DNA from: Lenzites betulinus
Taxonomy: Eukaryota; Basidiomycota; Agaricomycetes; Polyporales; Polyporaceae
DNA: 64,000 bases
Assembly (NCBI GenBank): GCA_022264855.1
Contig: JABYQU010000015.1
Span: 310,001 to 374,000 of the forward strand
Direction: 5' to 3'
The translations under genes and the position numbers were made by a program. The notes beneath the pieces are model-generated. The model worked only from the letters and a program-made list of their open reading frames with translations, had not been told where the DNA came from and did no database searches. Numbering within the stretch: the first letter of the stretch is position 1; each line of letters starts with the position of its first letter. Shown here in pieces: positions 35,270 to 47,118 of the stretch.

Positions 35270-36887
35270 TCACAGCGGCCGCAGCTTCGCATCCCAAACC
35301 TCCTTCACATGGGGGCGGACCGCCTCCACTGAGCTGAGTAGCGCACCATCACCAAACCTCCGGCCCACCTCCTCCAGCGCGTCCAGCACCGAGACCCACT
35401 TCGGGCGCGGCCAGTCCTGCCCCTTCCGCCAGCCCCGCTCGCCGCGCAGCAGCAGAAAGTTTCCCATGTTCTCCGGCTCCTCGAACGGCCTCTTCGTCTG
35501 CAAGTACGCCAGGCACAGGGGCGCCGTCCACTCCGGCACCGGCCGCTGCCTGTAATCAGGCGCGTGCTTCGAGTGCGCAACCGCCATGCTGTCCCCCGCC
35601 GCGATATGCACGCGATAACAGAGGTCCTTCAGCACCAGCGTGAAGTGCGCCCCGATCTGCGCGTGCAGGGAGTCCCGCGCGTGCGCGGGCAGGTACTCCT
35701 CCGCCGCCGCAGCGTCCCCGTCGTCGATGTCCATCATGTCCTCGTCCCGGGTCGACCGCGCGACTGGGCCTGCGGCCGCGGCGGGGGCCTCCGTCTGCGC
35801 AAGGCGCTGCCGCGTCCGGGACGGCCGGTAGCGCGGGTACGCCTCGCGCTCGTGGAACTTGCTGAGATCGACGCCGTCAACAGGCAGCGCCTGCGCGAGC
35901 AGCCGGCTCGACCAGCTGCGCCGCGGGGGGAGGCACGTATGGAGGCCTGCAAAGTCAAGGCAAGCGATGCGCAGCGCGCACCGCAAATCCCGCGTCAGCG
36001 TCTCGGAAGTACTGTCACTGGCACTGTGTGTGCTCCCGGGGCCGCCTGCTCAGCCACGCCGCAGCAGGCAGCGTCACCCGGCAGCGGGGGGTATCATGCT
36101 GCCAGGGTGTGGGAGCGCAGCCCACGGTGGCGGACGGCGGGTGGGGACACGAACCTTCGCGTTGGCACTCGAGGGAGAGGATCTTGTCCATCGTGACGAG
36201 GAGCGCGCCGAAGCCCCTGTGCCTGTCCGCGAAGAAGAGACAGCAGTCGCGGATCGCGAGGTCGTTCTTGCGCACGTCGTCGCCCTCCGCGCGCGCGGCG
36301 CCGCCGGCAGGGCCCTGCGTCTCCTTCGACGCCTGCAGCTTCACCGTCCGGCGCTCCTTCACTTTCTTCAGCAGCCAGGTCGTCGCCTGGCGCGCGAACC
36401 ACTGCAGCTCCGGCCGGTTTTTGAGCCTGGGGGCGGTACGCAGGCGAGGCGCGGTCGTTTATTGTGGTGCGCATGTATGACGCATGTATGGTTTCATTGT
36501 AGATGAATGCACGGATACGTCAACCACATACGGACCGGGAATGTCAGCACGCACGGAAGGGCACGCACCCGTCCAGCTCGGAGAGGACGACGCTGGGGAT
36601 GACGACGAGGACGGGGTATCCCGCGCCCTCGACGTCCGCGCAGAACTGCTCGACGATCCCGCAGTAGTCGATGAGCACGTTCGTGTCGATGACGACGTGC
36701 AGGTGCTGCTGCGTCGTCGGGAATGCGTCCTGCAATGGGGCGCCCGTGAGCGGGGGCACATACTTCCCGAAGGGGCGCGCTGAAAGGGACTTGGGGCGGG
36801 ACGTGCCTGCATCTCCACATCGTTCGCGGCGTGATAGAGTTGCTCGACCGTGCTATCGTACGGCGGTGGGGTTGTTTCGTGTGACAT
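35270..36887 (-). CDS. SWT1: Swt1-like PIN-domain RNA endonuclease
   Basis: Swt1 is a nuclear PIN-domain endoribonuclease that helps remove faulty mRNPs at the nuclear pore. Exons give a short N terminus (MSHETTPPPYDSTVEQLYHA), then the PIN core: HLHVVIDTNVLIDYCGIVEQ (first acidic residue), YPVLVVIPSVVLSELDG (Glu), an Arg/Lys-rich connector with LKNRPELQWFARQATTWLL, and RKNDLAIRDCCLFFADR followed by GALLVTMDKILSLEC (later acidic sites). The C-terminal part (long exon 35270-35980) has an acidic patch MMDIDDGD and a helical region with WTAPLCLAYLQTKRPFEEPE. The start is the ATG at 36887. Intron borders in the middle are approximate. Confidence 0.82.
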
Positions 36888-37469
36888 TTTTAGAGAGGTG
36901 TGGGTGTGTAAATCTGTGCGGGTATGTTATTAGCATCTGGATCGGCGGTGGACGGAGAACGGCCGTGAGCTAAATGCATACCTTCAGCTTTCGAGAGGCT
37001 ATGCGATGGATATATACGATAATCACGAGAGAGAGAAAGAGACAGAGACGGGGAGACTGCTGCAAGAGAATGTTAGGGCGCACGAGAAGAGTGCTACTCA
37101 CCGATTGATCAACGTAGCCCGAGGAAAGATGAGTGCAGTCGGTGCAGGCGGAAGGGGAGATGAGAGTTGTAAGTCAAAGGGCACAAAGGGCACGCGCGCG
37201 GGGCTCGCGACCTTCACGCGTTGACTAAATCGATTGAACTTCTTGAACTATTCATAACACTCGAGACAGCATACAGTCGACACACAGATATTGAGAGTCC
37301 ATAGGCATGCGATGATCATTACTCGTTCCTTGCGTGGCATACAGTACAATGCGCAACGACCATAAAGAAAACATAAAAAGACAGTCTAGTCGGCGGCGGC
37401 GTCTGGCGACGCGACCTCCCCGTCCGGCGGATGTATGCGTGCGTAGTCATGTTCACCTCTCTGTCCGTG
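36888..37469. other. Intergenic region between SWT1-like start and PCF11 stop
   Basis: About 580 bp containing the SWT1-like promoter (purine-rich GAGAGAGAAAGAGACAGAG near 37027-37045 and TATATAC near 37011) and the PCF11 3' UTR. No supported gene. Confidence 0.45.
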
Positions 37470-39950
37470 TCATGTCGCCACTCTCTTCACCTGCGGCCCG
37501 TCCGCGTCGTGCTGCGAAGGATTCGCGCCCTCGTCCTCAGCCTTACGCTTCAGTCCAGCTCGCTTAGATGGCGTCGGCGACTCTGAATTCCTGAACTCCC
37601 CGTTCAACGCTTTCGGCGGCGTCAGCGTCTCCGGAGTATGTGAACGACTACGGCTCGAGGTCTCGTTCCGCAGGCGGACCGCCAGACTCGACTTCGACGC
37701 AACCGCTTCCGCATGACAGGTAGCATGGTATATCTGTGGGCACGATGGTTAGCGTATGCAAGCACGGTGGTGATTCAAAGAAGCGTACCCTATCATCCTT
37801 CTTGACCGCGTTCTGCCACACCCACTCCTCGTCGTCTTCAAGAAACTCGCTCTTCAGAAGCTCCTTACATATCGGACATGATATGGGTTTCGCCTCATCG
37901 CCAGGAGGAACAACGACGTGCATCGCGCGCAATTCAGCATCTCGCTTAGCGACATCCTCCGCCGCCGCCGTCTTAGAACTTATAGATCGACCGTCCGCAC
38001 GACCCTTGCCTTTCACATCAACGGATTGGCTATGAACCCAGTCCTGTGAAACGTTCAGATTCTGCAGTCGATATCGTTGTTGATACAGACTTACCTCCAG
38101 ACTTACGAACCAACTACGACTATGCCCACGACCGACGGCTTGACTCGCTTTACGATTCTGGCGGAAGTGCATGTCAAGATGATCGTCTAGTTGTTGCTTC
38201 CCCGTTGCATCGCTGGGGAAGCGAACAGCACACTGCTTGCATTGGGTAGGAAGACTGTGGTACAGCAGCTCGACGATGGGTGGTCGTTGTCTACAACTTC
38301 CCATGAGAACGGCGTCGCCAGAAGGAAGCTAAGCGACGTACCTGATGATGTCGGAACTGGTAAGTTTGACTTCGTGAGACAGGACCGACTTCCAGTAAGC
38401 ACTCGCTGTACTCTGTTCGGGGATTTCTGGTCGCACTTGCTCTTCGGACTTGGCGGTCGTGTTTGTGGTAGTAGGCGTACTTCCAGAAGAGACCACGCCG
38501 GCTTTAACCAGAGCATTGAACAAGTTCCTGATATCGCCTATTGGCTCAGCCTTGGGCTGCTGGGGTGGGGCAGCATACGCGAGATGTTGTTGGTAGCTAG
38601 GCTGGGGAGGTTGGGGAGCTGAAACAGGCATTGGAGGAGCGGAGGCGTATGCGGGGGGAGCGACGTAAAGCGACGGTGCTGGTACAGGGGCAGGGGGAGG
38701 TGGTTGTGGTGCTGCGGGTGCTGCAGGCGTAGCTAGTGAGCGTAACTGCGTCAAAATCTGACGAAGCTCCTCTTGGGATACTCCAACTTGCACAAGTGAG
38801 CGAAGCTATGGGCAGTGAGAAGAGGGACGGCGGGACATCGTATGTTAGGAGCGTACCTGCTGCAGAATGCTGACATGATGTTGCGTTCCCTTATCATACG
38901 GGTTAGACATCAACGAACGTTCCTTCTGCGCAAGAACGAACTCCAGTTCGCTCAGTACTTGTGCTTGAGAGATAGACGAAGCACTAGCTGAACGGCTCGC
39001 AGACTGCTTGCGACATCTTATGAGCGGCGTGTATGACAAAGGCTGATAACTACACACCGCGTTATGGCTGGCACCACTGCCCCAGATATGCTGCTCAATA
39101 GCGAGTTGAGGGACGACTCCGAAGAGCTCCCGACCATTGGGAGCACCATTACGCCACGTCAACAGCATCTCCTCCATCTTGCTACGCGTCGGTGGGTCTA
39201 CTACTTCATAGGTCTCAATGAAGAGATTGGCGACGATGGGACCGAAGTGACGGGCATATGGATCGTAGACATTCTTGGAGATGGCGTCGAGGAGATAGAA
39301 CGAGGGCAGCTTCATCCATGCCGGCACCTGAAGGATGATGGACCAAAACGGGAAGGATGAGTCAGCATTCCGCGGTATGACACAAGGGTACGAGCGGCAA
39401 AATGCAGGAACGGAAACCGTAGCAGGCGGTGTCTGTACCGCAGGGGCGCAGAGCACGAACGATGTCGGCCACGAGATGCAAGGCGTCCAGACAGAAGCCG
39501 CCTACGTTCCCGCGGGGGTTGCTTCGCTCTCGCTGAACTGCTAACTACAGTACAATCGGACACCATGTAACTACCAACAGAACCTTGGCCACCCCAATGG
39601 ATCAATTGCATTGACATAGCGAGCCACTTAGCAATTAAGTACGATAAGTAAACAGTACTCACCCGGCGAATATGTTGTTCGATGCATTGTATGACGGCGT
39701 CGGCGAATCGAGTGTACTCTTGCGCGATGATCGAAAGACTCTGGATGATAGGTCTGGAATTTACCGTGAGGTTAGACAGACGCGTAGAGTAGTCACGCCG
39801 GAACGTGTTTGGGTCGAAGTGCTGATAGACAGGTTGGGGGGCAGGGGGAGGAGCGGCGTAGTAGGCATTTGGGGGTGGTACTGGGGCGCCGTAGCCCTGA
39901 GGCGGATAGGCCATATGTGTGTACGTGGAGCTCTGCGGGTAGACCGACAT
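37470..39950 (-). CDS. PCF11: Pcf11-like cleavage/polyadenylation factor IA subunit
   Basis: Pcf11 bridges the RNA polymerase II C-terminal domain and the 3'-end cleavage factor IA. A Pro/Tyr-rich N terminus starts MSVYPQSSTYTHMAYPPQGY. It is followed by a CTD-interaction domain: RDYSTRLSNLTVNSRPIIQS, then KLPSFYLLDAISKNVYDPYA, and VDPPTRSKMEEMLLTWRNG. After a helical segment (SELEFVLAQKERSL) and a Pro/Ala-rich linker come two zinc fingers: CKQCAVRFPSD with DDHLDMH, and CPICKELLKSEF with HATCHAEA. The tail has KRAGLKRKAEDEG and ends in TGA at 37470-37472. At least seven exons. The ATG at 39950 precedes the Pro/Tyr-rich start and faces RPL9 across a divergent gap. Confidence 0.88.
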
Positions 39951-40556
39951 CGTGAAAGTGCTCAAGAAAAGCGAAGATGGCGGGTCGATGGAGCGCAATC
40001 TTCAACGGGGCGACACTGCGTGAGGAAGACCCACAAAAGAGCTGGTCTATGCGTCCCGGGTGAGGGAAAACCAAGAGCTCTACTGTTGCGTTCTTCTCAA
40101 ACTGTCCTTACAGCTTGCCGCAAACACAGAGTGGACTGACTGCACGGAGTCACAAGGAAGATGGTGGTCGATGGTGAAGTCGTGGATGCAGTGGTTTGCT
40201 GGAGCTCCGAGACAACCTCGATTTTTCGAGCTCCGCTGCAAAATAGCCACCTTTGTCAGCTTCGGTCGCATTGTGCGGCCATGGCGCAGACTCGGGCCCA
40301 GTCCCTGTTTCCCGATCCGGCAGCCGTGCCCTCCGTCGAGTTTCGCCCTAGCAAGAAATCCACACCAACCTCCTCAAGACCCATCCTCACCACGCTACAA
40401 GGTCAGTACGCCCTCTGAAACGCTGCCCACTGCTCGGAACTGCTCTACGAGCCGCTGGAGCCGCTTGAAACGAGAGAAACGATGGCGAATTGCGATGGAT
40501 TCCTCTGCTGCTAGTTGGATGTACTTCGACCGGACACTCACGCTCGGTCGCTTCAG
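39951..40556. promoter_or_regulatory. Divergent PCF11/RPL9 promoter and probable RPL9 5'-UTR intron
   Basis: The RPL9 ATG at 40557 follows directly on CGGTCGCTTCAG, a good splice acceptor, and a donor GTCAGT lies at 40402. This suggests a 155-nt intron in the 5' UTR, much longer than the roughly 50-nt coding introns of this region. An upstream ATG (40281) opens a frame ending at 40418 that does not join RPL9 in frame, so I treat it as UTR or promoter. I looked for C/D snoRNA boxes in the intron and found no convincing pair. Confidence 0.5.
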
Positions 40557-41281
40557 ATGCGGGACGTCCTCAAGACCGAAGAGCTCGACATCCCTGAGGG
40601 GGTCGAAGTGAGCATCAAGTCCCGCCTCATCAAGGTCACGGGCCCTCGCGGAACCTTGACGAAGAATGTCCGTCACATCGACATGGACATCCGGCTCACC
40701 AAGGGCAAGACGAACAAGGTCGCACTCGCAGTTTGGCAGGGTGGCCGCAAGCACGTAGCTTGCTTGCGCACCATCAAGTCGCTCATCGTCAACATGATCA
40801 CTGGTGTAACGAAGGTACGTTGGCTGACCATATGATATGTGCGCATGTACCAATAAGGTGCTCTTTAGGGCTTCCAATACAAGATGCGCGCCGTCTATGC
40901 CCATTTCCCCATCAACTGCATTATCCAGGACGATGGTCGTGCTGTCGAGATCCGTAACTTCTTGGGGGAGAAGGTATGTACGTCCCACACGTCTACCGAC
41001 ATCCGCTAATCTTTTGCACAGATCGTGAGGCATGTTGACATGCTCGAGGGCGTCACGGTGTCGGAGTCAAAATCTCAGAAGGATGAGCTCATCCTGGAGG
41101 GCACTGACGTTCAAAACGTGTCGCAATCTGGTGAGTAAACTTGCTATGGCTATATACGTGGGGCTCATATTTTGTGTCAGCTGCGTCTATCCAGGGTGTC
41201 TGCCGCGTACGGAACAAGGATATCCGTAAGTTCTTGGACGGTATCTACGTGTCGGAGAAGAGTACGATTGTCCAGGAGTGA
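40557..41281 (+). CDS. RPL9: 60S ribosomal protein L9 (uL6)
   Basis: Cytosolic large-subunit ribosomal protein of about 190 residues. Four exons join to [98 protein letters not shown], then QNVSQS and [20 protein letters not shown], ending STIVQE. All are typical of eukaryotic L9. The stop is TGA at 41279-41281. The start is the first ATG after the 5'-UTR acceptor and matches the family N terminus. Confidence 0.96.
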
Positions 41282-41493
41282 GGGTCCCTTGGCGTCGGAT
41301 GTTCATGTGGTACCATTTTACTCGGCTCAAAACTCGCATGTTATTGCACTGCTATGACCCACAATATGATGCACATGCAGCCACCTTTGTATTGCTAGAT
41401 ATCCTAAATGTTGCGTGATGGTTGGCGACTCTCTCAACATTCCCGTATTACTCGCGCAAGGCGTTGAATAAGCGAAGGAGGTAACAACATAAT

Positions 41494-42521
41494 CTAATAT
41501 ATGAAAGGGATCTTTGTGCCTACAGAACGTTTGTAGTTGCGGTAATCGTCTCCGAAGAAGCGTATCAGATATGCTTCCTCCGCTAAAAGTGTTGCGCACT
41601 CAGAATGAAGTAGTTGGCTAGATATAACAGTACTCACCTCGAATGCGACGGTTAAAGAATCGCCATAGTACCACTGCGAAAAAGAAGAAGCTCACTGGAT
41701 TCTGGAGCACCAGTTGTGTACCCAGCGCCCAATGGAAGAATCCCGCGTAAGAGGGATGTCGGAACCAACTAAACGCCTCATTAGTCCCGGGAATGGGATC
41801 CACGTCTTGGAAGTTGTGTGCATACCGGTAGATGCCATCTGTGACGAGCACGTGTCCTTGCGCTTTCCGGAAAGCAAGCATATGCGAGAAGTTCGTGCCT
41901 GCGTGAATCATGGCGGTAGACCTCAAAATCTGGCCTGCAATCGTCAGGACGACACCTGTAGATGCCAGTACGTCAATATCGTTCAAGTCACGGAGTAGAG
42001 CGCAGCCTCACGCACCTGTTACGGTGACATATTGATGCTGCTTCCACTCAGGTTTGAAGTACAGAGTGATGAGGTATTCGGACAACGCGACAGAATGCGC
42101 GACGTGGTATAGCGCTCCATTCTCCAAAAGAAATGCTGAGGGCTAGCGTCAGTATAAAGGAATATGTTTCCTGGTAAGCTAGCTCACAATCGACGCTGCA
42201 CTTTTCTCGATTCCAGCCGGCAGTCACCGCGAACTCGCCCCAATGGAAGGCAGACCATGCGGCGAGGAAGAAACCGAGCTGGCTCGTGGACCACCAGTAC
42301 TTTCCAAAGCCATTCGTGGCAAAGAGGAGCAATCCGAACGCGAAGAGGGATCCGAGTAGGAACGAGATGAGGGACACGGAGAGAGGCGTATTCGGTATGA
42401 ATCCGCGTGGCTGGTGATCAGCTTGCACAGGAACAGTATCGAGTGGATTTGCTTTGGCCGCTGCTCGCTGGCGAATACGTTCCTCGAGGCCGTCTACTTC
42501 GACGGAAGTAGTTGAAGACAT
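41494..42521 (-). CDS. STE14: Protein-S-isoprenylcysteine O-methyltransferase (Ste14/ICMT)
   Basis: ER membrane methyltransferase that carboxyl-methylates prenylated cysteines of CaaX proteins such as Ras and a-factor-type pheromones. Five or so exons. A hydrophilic N terminus is followed by TM pair PLSVSLISFLLGSLFAFGLL and SQLGFFLAAWSAFHWGEFAV. Next come NGALYHVAHSVALSEYLI, the cofactor region AMIHAGTNFSHMLAFRK, GHVLVTDGIYRWFRHPSYAG (the RHPxYxG signature), TM QNPVSFFFFAVVLWRFF, and RIRAEEAYLIRFFGDDYRNY with the conserved EE. It ends KIPFIY and TAG at 41494-41496. In basidiomycetes this enzyme matters for mating pheromone maturation (family knowledge). Confidence 0.93.
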
Positions 42522-42768
42522 GGGGAAGAAGAGAGAGATGAATGTGCGGTGTGCGTGCTCATGGTTGTAGACAATTGGGCAGGCAGCCGGCGGAGCGCCC
42601 GTTGGCGCTTTGTCTCAGTCTTTGTCTCCGCCCACCGTCTCGGCCTTCTCAGCTACTTTCGAGGACAGTACGCACAGTCTTGTCAGGTCTTGTCACCACG
42701 CCAAGTTCAGCGGCAAGGTCAGCACTAGACGTCGTGAGACACGCGCCTCGGAGGTGTTGAGCCAGGAT

Positions 42769-45311
42769 ATGGTTCTCCGTCTCGCTGCCATTCGACCTCG
42801 TAGCACGCAGGCATGGACTTCACGCCTTCAAGGTTTCAGACGGCTGGCCACTCAAGCTAAGCACGATGCTTCCAAACTTCGCAACATGGCGCTGGTAGCC
42901 CACATTGGTACATCGTATTTCCTGAAGGTTTCGACCAGAATATTGACTGTCTATGTCAGACTCCGGGAAGACTACACTCACCGAATCTATTCTGCTGCAA
43001 TCTCAGTACCTCTCTTCAGCAGGATCTGTAGACACAGGAAGCACTACCACGGACTTCCTTCCAGCGGAACGCGAACGGGGCATTACCATTCAGTCTGCTA
43101 GTATCCCTGTGAGGTGGAAGGAATGGACGTTCAACCTCATAGACACTCCGGGCCATGCGGATTTTGGCATGGAAGTGGAGAGTGCCAGTCGTGTTGTAGA
43201 TGGTGCGGTCGTCCTCATAGATGCGGTTGAAGGAGTCGAGGCACAGACTAAAGGCGTTTGGCGACAATTGGACAGGTGAGCACAAACGTCCAGGTGAGAG
43301 GGACTTATGCACGCCCCTACATCGTTGCCCATCAACCTACTCCCCGCAGGTATGATGTCAATTCGCGAATCCTGTTCTTGAATAAGCTCGACCGGGCCGG
43401 GGCTTCGTTCCGCACATCCTTGCTGTCCGTCCTTGCCAACCGTATGCACCCAAGACCAATGGCGCTCTCGTTGCCCATCGCATCGTTTGACCCACAAGAC
43501 TACGCTAGGGCGGAGCCTGGTATTCAAGGACTTGTCGATCTCGTGAAGTGGGAAGTCTGGAAATACGACGGCGACGGCAAGGCGTCCGTGCATGCCCTTC
43601 CGAGGGACAAAGATGAGCTTGAGCGCACAGAGCTTTTCCCTCCTTCGCATCCAATCGTACCCCACTTGCTTTCGGCAAGGATCACTCTACTGGACAACTT
43701 GGCTCAGGTCTCCGAAGACCTTTTCGAGGTCCTGCTCGACCTACCAGACGACGCTTCTGCGTACCTATCCGTCACAGCTCAAGACATTCTTCCCCATTTG
43801 CGTGCGGCAACCCTCCGGAACGACGTTTTACCCGTTCTCTGCGGTTCTGCGTTCAAGCACATTGGTACAGAACTCTTGATGAACTACGTCGGCGAGTTAT
43901 TGCCCAGCCCAACAGACGTGGAGACAAACGCGAAGGCAATTGCTGCGAACGCACCACTTCGTATGCTTGCTTGGAAGGTCGGTTGGGACAAGCGGAAGGG
44001 ATGGATGACGTTCGTACGCGTTTACTCAGGTTAGTCTGCGGCACAATCCTTTCTATGGCGCCCCTTACCCTGTTATTAGGCACTCTCAAGAGCCAGAGCT
44101 CGGTGCTGAATGCTTCGCGGAATCAGAGGGAGAAAGTTTCGAGGCTGCAGCTCCTTTACGCGGCCGAGGTAGAAGAGGTCGACTCGCTGCCCTTTGGCTC
44201 CGTAGGTGCCATTCTCGGTCTCAAGTATACTCGCACTGGCGACACTCTAGTCTCTGTAGCCGGAGGCTCGCACGCGTCCTCTCTCCGCGACATCATCCCA
44301 CCCCCACCATTGATGTCCGTCTCCGTTATACCCCACTCTCATGCGGATCTCGAACCCGTTGAAGAAGCACTGAACGCTCTCGCACGGACAGATCCCTCCG
44401 TCCGCGTGGAGACATATGAGGGACAGTTGCTCGTACACGGACTCGGCGCACTACATCTGGAGATCGTCGAGTCCCGCCTACGGGAAGAGTGGAAGGTTAA
44501 CTTCGAGTTCGGCAAGCGACGAGTCAGCTTCAGGGAATGTCTTGGCCCTGGCGACGTCTCCGAAGTCAACGACATCTGGCAGACGGAGATCGGCGGTCAG
44601 CCAATCCACATCAAGCTCGGGTTCTCCGTCACAGCGCTTGAAGAAGACGAACAGGGAGATCCTCTTTGGGATGGGAACCTAGTCCTCGGTGAGGATGGCA
44701 AGTCCATTCCCCCCGGTGAATTACACGCAAACTCGAACGACCCCCTCGCGCACGTCGCGAAGGGCATCTCAAGCACGCTTTCGAGCTCCCCCAACACCAC
44801 CCTCGCACTCTCGCGGATATGCATACAGCTCAAACACCTCGAGTATCCCAAAGAGACCCATCCTTCGGTTCTCGCGGGCGCTAGCGCAGCGATCCTCCGC
44901 AATATCCTCCGGGCAGCCGGACAAGGCGATATCATGGAGCCCTACATTCGGCTCAAGATATCTGTGGATGAGAGTTCCGTCGGGCGCGTTGTCGAGGATC
45001 TAGTAGAGCACGGAGGCGAAGTCCTTGACCTGGACGCATCCGCCGAAGAGGACACGGAGCCGTTCGTCGAGGGCGCCTACATCCCACCACAATGGATGTC
45101 TCCTTCCACCGGCAAAGCCTCGAAAGGCGGGTCGTCGCGGATGAAGAGGACAATCATGGCTCTAGCTCCGCTCAGTCAGATGCTGGATTACTCGACCCGT
45201 CTCCGTGCGCTGTCTGGGGGTCACGGTCTCTTCCACATGGAGAACGACGGGTTCCGGCGGGTGTCTTCTCAGAGAGCGATGGACATTCTCAGGGAGCTGG
45301 GCCGCCTCTGA
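42769..45311 (+). CDS. MEF2: Mitochondrial elongation factor G 2 / ribosome-releasing factor 2
   Basis: Mitochondrial translational GTPase that, with recycling factor RRF, splits ribosomes after termination. The N terminus [16 protein letters not shown] is Arg-rich without acidic residues, a fitting mitochondrial presequence; an in-frame ATG at 42610 gives a longer version. G1 is [15 protein letters not shown] with an intron inside the P-loop codons, G2 is [18 protein letters not shown]3 is [13 protein letters not shown] and G4 is FLNKLDRAG. Later parts show [20 protein letters not shown] (domain I end), [40 protein letters not shown] and [20 protein letters not shown]. The tail has [19 protein letters not shown]. 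Four exons; stop TGA at 45309-45311. Length of about 785 residues suits the family, and the sequence order favours EF-G2 over EF-G1. Confidence 0.88.
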
Positions 45312-45398
45312 ACCCAGTCCGACAGCTATCTTAGAGGTCAAGCATAAAAGTACTGCATGTCACTAATCTACCGTACAAAACCGCAATATAGACCAGTC

Positions 45399-46897
45399 TC
45401 ACAGCTCCCTCGTCTCGTCCGCGTCGCCGAAGAACACAGCGCCATCGATCTCGTCATCGTCTTCTGCTATCCCGGGCGGGTGATCCCCTACCGACCTGAG
45501 GAGCTGGCTGAACAAGACCATCTCGCCGTTGTCCTCGTCGTCACTTCTATCGTATGTCTCGGAGAACAAAGGAACGGGTGGTAAGTTCCGCGCAGGAGCG
45601 GGGGCCGGTGTGGGATCCCTGTCGAAATCGGGTAGAAACAGAGGAGTTCGTGCCCGTTGTGCGGGCCCACCGCTCGGCACGAAGTCGGGAGGGGCGATGC
45701 TCGGCGCACGAGGTGCTACGAGCCCCATGGGCGCGAGTGAGGGTGCGCGCGTTGCCGAGCGGAGGGGCGGGTAGGGTTCAACGATGACGCAGAGGCAGCG
45801 GCCGTGGATGTTGAAACCGTGGTAGTGAAGCTTGAGGATGGGCTTGGGCTTCGTCTCTTCTTCGTCTTCCACAAGCTCTACGTCCATCGCTGACTCGCCT
45901 GCGGGCTCTTCGTCCGGCACTACGATGTCGTCCTCGTCTTGTGGTGGCAGGTCAGCAAGCGAAGGCTCGGTCGCTTCGTGCTTCACGGTGACCGCTACGT
46001 CTTGAGAAAGCTGTTCCGAGACCACGGGTTGTTCTTGCGCGGCGCCCTCCACTATATTTGGGTCGATACCATCCATGTCCTCGTCGGCATCCTCAGCGTA
46101 ACCACCGGCTACGACCTTACGTGCCCTTCTTGACCTTCTTGCCGCCACGGTCTCAGTTGGTTCGACGGAGGCATCATCGCTCTCGCTCGATATTGATATG
46201 GTGTCGTCATCAATCGTGGCCTTGGCCTTTCCCTTTCCTCTGGGCCTCGGCTTCGGCTTTGGTTTCGCCTTCTTGCTGGTCTTTGAGGCAGCGGTACCCT
46301 TGCGAGCCCCAAGTTTTGTAGATGATGAGGCAGCTTTCTTAGCTGGACGCGAAGGCTGTTTTGGCGCAGCCGTGAACGTCCTGCTCTATGTCGCAGTGGC
46401 TCAGTCCTTCCGAAGTCGAACGAAAGCTCTGTCGCACTCACTTTGATGAGTACCGCATGTGGTTCCGTGCCCCGAAGGAAATACCCGAACTGGTAGGTAT
46501 CTACATGAATACAGTGAGTGACGGCATAACATTGAATGCGCGGATCCTACCTCCCCGGTGCACATCTAAGGTGCCTCGTTTCGCGTTCGCGGGCCCTCCA
46601 GGACCCAGTTGCACGTCGGCCTCAGCGTTGAGCTTAGGCAGAATCCTATAACATAGATTTCAACGGCCATTGCTTAGGGTACACAGAAAACATGCATACA
46701 AAGGACGGATGTCTGCCAAGACGTGTTGCAGCACGCGTTCTGTCATCCACTCAACATGGCGCCCGTCTAGGTACAGCTTTGAGAAGCATGTCAGTGTTTC
46801 GAACGCGTCGAAACCATGTCTTTTCACTCACATATAACGGGATCACTGTCGTGGCTGAGATTCTGAGGTAGTACGCATTGCGCGTTTGGAACTTCAT
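45399..46897 (-). CDS. Unrecognised protein: small N-terminal domain, basic Lys/Arg region, acidic tail
   Basis: Not recognised. Joining small exons in phase gives a continuous frame. Exon 1 (46897-46832) starts MKFQTRNAYYLRISATTVIP. Exon 2 gives LYLDGRHVEWMTERVLQHVL. Exon 3 gives ILPKLNAEADVQLGPGGP and RGTLDVHRG. Exon 4 gives DTYQFGYFLRGTEPHAVLIK. The long last exon begins RTFTAAPKQPSRPAKKAA and continues with a basic stretch (KAKPKPKPRPRGKGKAKA), a Ser/acidic run, a second basic motif ARRSRRARK, an acidic region, and a conserved-looking ILKLHYHGFNIHGRCLCVIV. It ends DADETREL at TGA 45399-45401. Donors are GTGAGT-, GTATGC-, GTAGGA- and GTGAGT-type. The basic, AT-hook-like composition suggests a nuclear, DNA-linked protein (inference). 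It is convergent with the EF-G2 gene, only 87 bp between stops. Confidence 0.65.
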
Positions 46898-47118
46898 CCC
46901 CGTCTGTCAAAGCGCGAGGTGGTGGTTCGCGTCCAAGTTGGCCATAGTATAGAGACGCTCAGCTCGGACTCAACTCCCGACCAACGATCCTGGCCACTTG
47001 CGCAAGTACAGTGGAGTCTGGACAGCGGTGGCTTTCAGATGATAAGAGTAGATATTAATTTAAATCCGAGTGTAGTACAAGGTGTTTGATACGAGTCCGT
47101 AATGTTAATATTCGTAGC

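Noticed and set aside
40281..40418. Upstream ATG frame before RPL9 as a first coding exon
   Set aside because: Splicing from the 40402 donor to 40557 would not keep it in frame with RPL9, and the family N terminus starts at 40557.
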